A stretch of 6,713 nt of DNA, taken from Campylobacteraceae bacterium (lineage in GTDB: Bacteria; Campylobacterota; Campylobacteria; Campylobacterales; Sulfurovaceae). The DNA is taken from contig JALVVQ010000296.1 in the NCBI GenBank assembly GCA_027023325.1, forward strand, positions 1-6,713. The letters run 5' to 3'. The position numbers were made by a program, and so were the translations under genes. The notes beneath the pieces are model-generated. The model worked only from the letters and a program-made list of their open reading frames with translations. It ran no database searches and was not told the origin of the DNA. Below, in pieces: positions 1 through 3,380 of this stretch; the stretch's first letter is position 1; every line of letters begins with the position of its first letter.

Positions 1-210
1 CTTATGATGGATGCCGCCAGTATCATTGGTGTATCTAAAGTAGGTATTTGCTCCCTCCATCACATCTCTTCCCAGCTCCTTGTTGATACCGTTGAGGGGT
101 AGGGAAGCCCCCAGTGGTATCGTTCGCCATACTTTTTCAGGTCTATAGAAGAGTGCGGCAAGCATAAATATCGCCATAACAGAAAGAACCCATAGATACT
201 TTTGCTTCAC
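1..210 (-). CDS. Substrate-binding receptor, Peripla_BP_6-like (partial, N-terminal 70 residues)
   Basis: On the minus strand the frame is open from GTG at 210-208 to the window edge, so the C-terminus is missing. The start was chosen because AAAAGGAG lies 5 bases upstream; an in-frame ATG at 234-232 has no ribosome binding site. Residues 2-22 form a Lys-flanked hydrophobic segment (KQKYLWVLSVMAIFMLAALF) that would be a signal peptide or membrane anchor; no convincing cleavage site is visible. From about residue 31 the pattern IPLGASLPLNGINKELGRDV, followed by a GAN-x-YF segment and a DTGGIH segment, matches the first strand and helix of type I periplasmic binding proteins of the branched-chain amino acid transporter class. 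In that family the GINKELGR-type segment starts the ligand-binding lobe. It could be a transport receptor or the sensor domain of a membrane signalling protein; the visible part cannot decide. It is transcribed divergently from the fdh operon. Confidence 0.72.
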   Translation of the reverse strand, partial: MKQKYLWVLSVMAIFMLAALFYRPEKVWRTIPLGASLPLNGINKELGRDVMEGANTYFRYTNDTGGIHHK

Positions 211-215
211 GGCTA

Positions 216-223
216 CTCCTTTT
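216..223 (-). promoter_or_regulatory. Ribosome binding site that fixes the GTG start of the minus-strand receptor gene
   Basis: Read on the minus strand this is AAAAGGAG, separated by 5 bases from GTG at 210-208. It decides for the GTG start over the in-frame ATG 8 codons upstream. Confidence 0.6.
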
Positions 224-244
224 GTCTGAGTCATAAGGGAACCT

Positions 245-260
245 CAAAAAATATTTTTTG
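245..260. repeat. Perfect 16-base AT palindrome
   Basis: The sequence CAAAAAATATTTTTTG is its own reverse complement, centred between 252 and 253. It lies just upstream of the minus-strand receptor start. It could be an operator for that gene or only an A/T tract with curvature; no known regulator site is recognised. Confidence 0.4.
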
Positions 261-269
261 ACCGATGTG

Positions 270-371
270 ACAAAGGAGCACTCAACCCATGTAATGGGCT
301 AGCCTTCACGGCTTCGCTCTGCTCCGACCGCTTTGGTTCCGAAGCTACAAAGGACAAGCAGTTGTCCTTTG
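270..371. repeat. Block of nested inverted repeats (structured RNA leader or small repeat element)
   Basis: Several pairings can be read directly. CAAAGGA at 271-277 is complementary to TCCTTTG at 365-371, closing the block. GGAGCA at 275-280 pairs with TGCTCC at 320-325 and encloses two hairpins, CCCAT/ATGGG (286-290, 294-298) and AGCC/GGCT (301-304, 310-313), which gives a three-way junction. GCTTCG (311-316) can instead pair with CGAAGC (340-345). The 3' part is a perfect 10-bp hairpin, CAAAGGACAA and TTGTCCTTTG, with loop GCAG (348-371). No T-run follows the hairpin on either strand, so it is not a standard intrinsic terminator. It would lie in the 5' leader of the minus-strand gene if the -10 at 445-440 is used. 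The hexamer TGTGAC occurs on both sides (266-271 and 389-394), which could be a target duplication or chance. Confidence 0.5.
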
Positions 372-439
372 CTGACACTTCTCATGTTTGTGACTGCCAG
401 AGTATCGGACAAAAAACATCAATTTTTAGAGGTTTCCAT

Positions 440-445
440 ATTATA
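440..445 (-). promoter_or_regulatory. Possible -10 box for the minus-strand receptor gene
   Basis: The minus strand reads TATAAT here. No good -35 hexamer lies at 16-18 bases; a TTGCCA lies about 20 bases upstream, which is too far for a strong promoter. If used, it would give a leader of about 220 bases containing the inverted-repeat block. In such AT-rich DNA a chance match is quite possible. Confidence 0.3.
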
Positions 446-484
446 CTGAAAATATTGTTTCATAGTGGCAAAATAGTCGCACAA

Positions 485-508
485 TAAGGTAAATAAAAAT
501 TTACTTTA
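485..508. promoter_or_regulatory. Candidate operator (inverted repeat) upstream of the fdh operon promoter
   Basis: TAAGGTAAAT (485-494) and ATTTACTTTA (499-508) are inverted copies around an AAAA spacer, matching at 9 of 10 positions; the core GTAAAT/ATTTAC is perfect. The centre is about 36 bases upstream of the -10 box, or near -48 from a start at about 545, a position typical of activator sites. I do not recognise the cognate regulator. Confidence 0.35.
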
Positions 509-532
509 AGAAAAAGACAAGACTTACTTCCC

Positions 533-538
533 TATAAT
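533..538 (+). promoter_or_regulatory. -10 box of the probable fdh operon promoter
   Basis: This is a consensus TATAAT 33 bases upstream of the first start codon. No TTGACA-like -35 is found at normal spacing (around 510-515), which is usual for sigma70 promoters of Campylobacterota, where the -35 is poorly conserved and upstream A/T tracts matter more. Transcription would start near 545, giving a leader of about 25 bases with GGAGG at 562-566. Confidence 0.55.
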
Positions 539-570
539 TAGATAAAGTTTTCTTTACCATTGGAGGAAAG

Positions 571-2247
571 ATGCAAAAAGAGTTTCTGCTTTATACCAAA
601 GAACCTTTGGCATACCCGCTTGATGAATCTATTGTAGTGTGCAGTGAGATACCTGAGGACGCTTTCGTAATCTCAAATATAAAGTATGTAAATACTCAAA
701 TATTCGCGCCTGAAGTAGATTTTTACAGAAGAAATACCCAGGACACACTCTCTGGTCAGATGCGCAATATCAAAACACTCTATGAGATTCGAAGCAGCAC
801 CTATGACTTGGCACAGGATATGGATCACGGTCAGGCGGTTGGTAAAAAACTATTGATTGTTTTAAGAGAGAAAAACTCCGAATTGAAGGAAAAGTTAGAT
901 AATGATGGATTTACCTGCCTTGAATTGTCATCTGAGGAGATAGAGAATGTCAGTGGGCATATAGGCGCACTGACTGTCGCAACCACCAAGCGGATGCGAG
1001 GAGAGATCAAGGTTGATCAGATAATTTGGACAAATGCACCTGACTTTGCCATGAAGCAGAGTGGGGTGTATGATCCCGTAGAGATTGGTTGGGAGAAGAC
1101 CATAGAGACACTGTATGAGAACGATGGTGTGTTTAGCTATAAAAATTTTGTACAGTACAATCCTGATATCTGTCAATACAAAGGGAGACTGCTTGAGGAG
1201 ACCTGTGGCAAATGTGAAGAGGTCTGCCCCTCTGTAGCGATTATTAAAACTGACGAAGACAGGCAGCTGCACTTTTCAGATGTGGATTGTCATGGTTGTG
1301 GCGGTTGCGTGAGTGTCTGTCCTTCAGGGGCATTGGATTTTACCCAAATGCCCAGAGATGCCTTTGCCGAGGCAGCTACTTATTTCAAAGGACACACGGC
1401 GCTGCTGCTGCCTCGGCAGGTAGAGATCGATGATCTGCCTCTACCAGAGGGTGTATTGCCTTTTGCTATGGAGGGCAGAAAATACCTTCATGAGGCGCAC
1501 CTGCTCATGCTTTTGCAGCAAAGTGGCAATCCTGTGATCTTCTATACGGATTTTGTCTCCAAGGGTACAGGTGATGCGATACGAATGATCAATGAGATAT
1601 TTGAACGAAAGTATCAGAAAAAAGCAGTCTATGTCTGTATGAATATATCGGAGCTTGAAGCGGCATTTGCAGCCAAAGAGAGTCTGGAGGAGTGCCGGTA
1701 TGAGATGGACGATACGGGGCTGCGTAAGCGAGAGAGCTTTACCTATAGACTGGCACATCTGGTAGGGGAGGAGGACCTGGGTGTACTTGAGACAGGAGAG
1801 CATATCCATTATGCGGATATGCAGATCAATGAAGCAGCCTGTACGCTCTGTATGAGCTGTGTGGGTGTCTGCAATGTGGCGGCATTGACCGCGCATCCCG
1901 AGGACAACACGCTCAAGTTTAATCCTTCACTGTGCACAGATTGTGGCTATTGTGAGGTGGCATGTCCAGAGAAAGACTGTTTGGAAATGGTGCATGATAC
2001 ACTCTCTTTGGCTCCGGAGTATTTTAAAAAGCGTACGATGGCACATGATGAATTGTTCGCTTGTGTGGAGTGCGGTGCAGAGTTTGCCACTGTCAAATCA
2101 GTGGAGAAGATCGCGACGATGATGAAGCCAATTTTTGGTGACGATGAAGTGAAGATTCGCACGCTGTACTGCTGCGCAGACTGCAAACCCAAGGTGATGT
2201 TCAGGGATCACTTGGAGCATAATATGGAAGGAAGAAAAAGCGTATGA
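571..2247 (+). CDS. Cytoplasmic polyferredoxin with four Cys4 clusters, first gene of the fdh operon
   Basis: This is a 558-residue protein without signal peptide, Tat motif or membrane segment, so it should be cytoplasmic. The start ATG follows GGAGGA at 562-567. Residues 1-190 resemble no domain I can name. Two ferredoxin-like cluster sites follow: Cys201 with Cys212-x2-Cys215-x3-Cys219, and Cys240-x2-Cys243-x2-Cys246-x3-Cys250. A globular section without clusters (about 260-415) separates them from a second pair, Cys424-x2-Cys427-x2-Cys430-x3-Cys434 and Cys455-x2-Cys458-x2-Cys461-x3-Cys465, each of the [4Fe-4S] type. The C-terminus has two CxxC pairs (Cys498/501 and Cys535/538) that look like a zinc-ribbon or rubredoxin-like site. 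Proteins of this build occur next to fdh genes in Campylobacterota, as I recall. It probably transfers electrons in the cytoplasm, perhaps in FDH maturation or to a soluble acceptor; the partner is unknown. Its stop overlaps the next start (ATGA). Confidence 0.8.
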   Translation: MQKEFLLYTKEPLAYPLDESIVVCSEIPEDAFVISNIKYVNTQIFAPEVDFYRRNTQDTLSGQMRNIKTLYEIRSSTYDLAQDMDHGQAVGKKLLIVLREKNSELKEKLDNDGFTCLELSSEEIENVSGHIGALTVATTKRMRGEIKVDQIIWTNAPDFAMKQSGVYDPVEIGWEKTIETLYENDGVFSYKNFVQYNPDICQYKGRLLEETCGKCEEVCPSVAIIKTDEDRQLHFSDVDCHGCGGCVSVCPSGALDFTQMPRDAFAEAATYFKGHTALLLPRQVEIDDLPLPEGVLPFAMEGRKYLHEAHLLMLLQQSGNPVIFYTDFVSKGTGDAIRMINEIFERKYQKKAVYVCMNISELEAAFAAKESLEECRYEMDDTGLRKRESFTYRLAHLVGEEDLGVLETGEHIHYADMQINEAACTLCMSCVGVCNVAALTAHPEDNTLKFNPSLCTDCGYCEVACPEKDCLEMVHDTLSLAPEYFKKRTMAHDELFACVECGAEFATVKSVEKIATMMKPIFGDDEVKIRTLYCCADCKPKVMFRDHLEHNMEGRKSV

Positions 2248-3023
2248 AAAAAGATGAAGTAAACCCGGCAAGATCGCTCTATTACGGATTTTTCAGCAAG
2301 ATGCTTGTGTATACAGAAGATATCGGGCGATTTGATGGGCTGACAGAGGCATTGGAGGTGATGATAGCCAATCCACTCGATGCCAACTCGGCAGAGGCAC
2401 TCAAAGAGATACAGGCATTTGTAGAAGCAGGTCACCATGAGGCATTGATCGAAGAGTATGATGCCATCTTTCATGATCCCGAGAGTCCTATCGTGCGTAC
2501 CACTGCTTCCTACTATGATGAAGGTGTAGAGAGCGGCAAGAAGCGGCTGGAGGTCAAGCAGTTCCTGGCAAAGACCAAGATACGAAGGGATGAGAAGCAC
2601 TACAAGGAGCCAGAAGACAGTATCGGGTTTCTGGTGACCTTCATGCATGAATTGATCGAGCTGATTATCGCAGGAGAGCCGAGCTATAACACCCTACAAC
2701 ACTGTCTGTTTGATGAGATTCTCAATGGTTTCGAAGATGCCTTTATCATCGATCTTTATGAGCATGAGTGTGCCAACGCCTACCGTTCTCTGGCAGTGGT
2801 GATGCAGGCATTTTTGGAGTTTGAACGACTTTACTTTGGTGTGACAAAACCCAAGCCCAAGCCCAAGGTGGTGCGAGAGAGTGAGTCCTGTGAGTTTATC
2901 AGTGAGACCGAGGAGAAGCGCCGCGCTGCCAACAGGATCGAGCGCAGTGCTGACTCCCTGGTCAAGAGCTGTGCCTTGGAAGATGATGCCTTCGAGGATG
3001 AGGCAGGGATCTCAGAATTGTAG
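2244..3023 (+). CDS. fdhM: TorD/DmsD-family chaperone for formate dehydrogenase (FdhM-like)
   Basis: This 259-residue soluble protein has no export signal. The helical N-terminal part contains EEYDAIFHDP (residues 70-79), which matches the conserved E-Y-x-x-L-F-x-x-P motif of the TorD/NarJ family of redox enzyme maturation proteins. These bind the Tat signal of a molybdoenzyme and hold it back until the cofactor is inserted. In Campylobacter jejuni a TorD-like gene (fdhM) sits in the same place, ahead of a small Tat protein and fdhA, so FdhA is the likely client. The family is usually near 200 residues; the excess is a C-terminal tail that begins with a Lys-Pro repeat (KPKPKPK, 202-208) and continues as a charged, low-complexity stretch to 259. 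Translation is probably coupled to the polyferredoxin: the start ATG at 2244 overlaps its TGA, and AAGGAAG lies at 2228-2234. The family call is firm; the gene name rests on synteny. Confidence 0.85.
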   Translation: MKKDEVNPARSLYYGFFSKMLVYTEDIGRFDGLTEALEVMIANPLDANSAEALKEIQAFVEAGHHEALIEEYDAIFHDPESPIVRTTASYYDEGVESGKKRLEVKQFLAKTKIRRDEKHYKEPEDSIGFLVTFMHELIELIIAGEPSYNTLQHCLFDEILNGFEDAFIIDLYEHECANAYRSLAVVMQAFLEFERLYFGVTKPKPKPKVVRESESCEFISETEEKRRAANRIERSADSLVKSCALEDDAFEDEAGISEL

Positions 3024-3026
3024 TCC

Positions 3027-3082
3027 TGATGGGCTACCCAAGGGAAGTTTTGTAGCCTCCGCTTCCCTTTGGTAGCCTATCA
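3027..3082 (+). repeat. Long intergenic hairpin between the chaperone gene and the small Tat gene
   Basis: Bases 3027-3047 pair with 3062-3082 over 21 positions with one C/T mismatch and one G-T wobble, leaving a 14-base loop (3048-3061). The loop contains GTAGCC (3052-3057), the same hexamer as in the right arm (3072-3077), so the left-arm GGCTAC (3032-3037) has two possible partners and can form two exclusive structures. No T-run follows, so it is not a classic terminator. It begins 3 bases after the chaperone stop, a position expected for an mRNA processing or 3'-end stabilising element. Confidence 0.6.
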
Positions 3083-3094
3083 TTGTGTAGGTGA

Positions 3095-3123
3095 AGGTCA
3101 TACCTCCCCCCTGAGTATGACCT
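3095..3123 (+). promoter_or_regulatory. Hairpin with a C-rich loop just upstream of the small Tat gene
   Basis: AGGTCATAC (3095-3103) pairs perfectly with GTATGACCT (3115-3123) around an 11-base C-rich loop. ATTTT follows the stem, so it could act as a weak terminator or attenuator. CCTCC (3103-3107), at the stem-loop border, is complementary to GGAGG in the strong ribosome binding site at 3133-3142, which suggests control of translation of the next gene. The function is inferred; the pairing is visible. Confidence 0.5.
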
Positions 3124-3144
3124 ATTTTAACAAAGGAGGAGGAC

Positions 3145-3345
3145 ATGGTCAAAGAAAGACGAGGCTTCTTGAAGAAGTTGGCGACCGCAGGTGCCGTAGC
3201 CAGTGTGGGTGCAGTAGCAGCGACAGCAGCCGAAAAGAAGCAGACACAGAGTTCCGGCGGTGTCGTCGTAGGGCACTCTCCCAAAAAAGAGATACTCTAC
3301 AAGAAGACCGAAGCATGGAGCGAGTATTACAGTGCTGCGATATAG
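3145..3345 (+). CDS. Small Tat-exported protein of the formate dehydrogenase region (TIGR02811-like)
   Basis: This 66-residue protein starts 5 bases after a strong AAGGAGG (3133-3139). Residues 4-10 (ERRGFLK) are a twin-arginine motif, followed by a small-residue hydrophobic region (about 12-29, rich in Ala, Gly and Val) and a probable cleavage near Ala28-Ala29. The mature part is only about 37 residues. Its C-terminal YKKTEAWSEYY (52-62) fits the signature of the family described as formate dehydrogenase region TAT target, except that the usual His is Ala57 and the usual Ile/Val is Trp58. Members always lie next to FDH genes and may be a small subunit or accessory factor; no function is proven to my knowledge. 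Campylobacter jejuni has a comparable small Tat protein gene at the same place. It lies 35 bases ahead of fdhA and should be co-transcribed with it. Confidence 0.8.
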   Translation: MVKERRGFLKKLATAGAVASVGAVAATAAEKKQTQSSGGVVVGHSPKKEILYKKTEAWSEYYSAAI

Positions 3346-3380
3346 CAGCTGATACAATCTAGAGGAAGGAGACATTTGGT

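Larger units (their letters stand above)
211..570. other. Divergent intergenic region between the receptor gene and the fdh operon
   Basis: There are 360 bases without a credible gene on either strand. The half next to the receptor gene (about 240-375) is dense in inverted repeats. The half next to the operon (about 410-560) is AT-rich and carries promoter-like sequence. I see no tRNA, CRISPR or recognisable riboswitch class. The smaller elements are listed separately. Confidence 0.8.

Noticed and set aside
275..325. tRNA, hammerhead ribozyme or known riboswitch in the three-way junction
   Set aside because: No T-loop, anticodon arm or CCA end, no hammerhead core (CTGATGA and GAAA), and no riboswitch core I can recognise.
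348..371. Intrinsic terminator at the 10-bp hairpin
   Set aside because: No run of T follows the hairpin on either strand, and no gene ends beside it; both neighbouring genes start from this region.
2208..2648. A 146-residue minus-strand open frame opposite the chaperone gene
   Set aside because: It is antisense to a well-supported coding region and its Cys- and Leu-rich, low-information translation looks like a shadow.
3069..3362. A plus-strand open frame overlapping the small Tat gene in another frame
   Set aside because: The Tat gene has the strong ribosome binding site and a recognisable family; the overlapping frame gives an Arg- and Ser-rich sequence typical of an out-of-frame reading.
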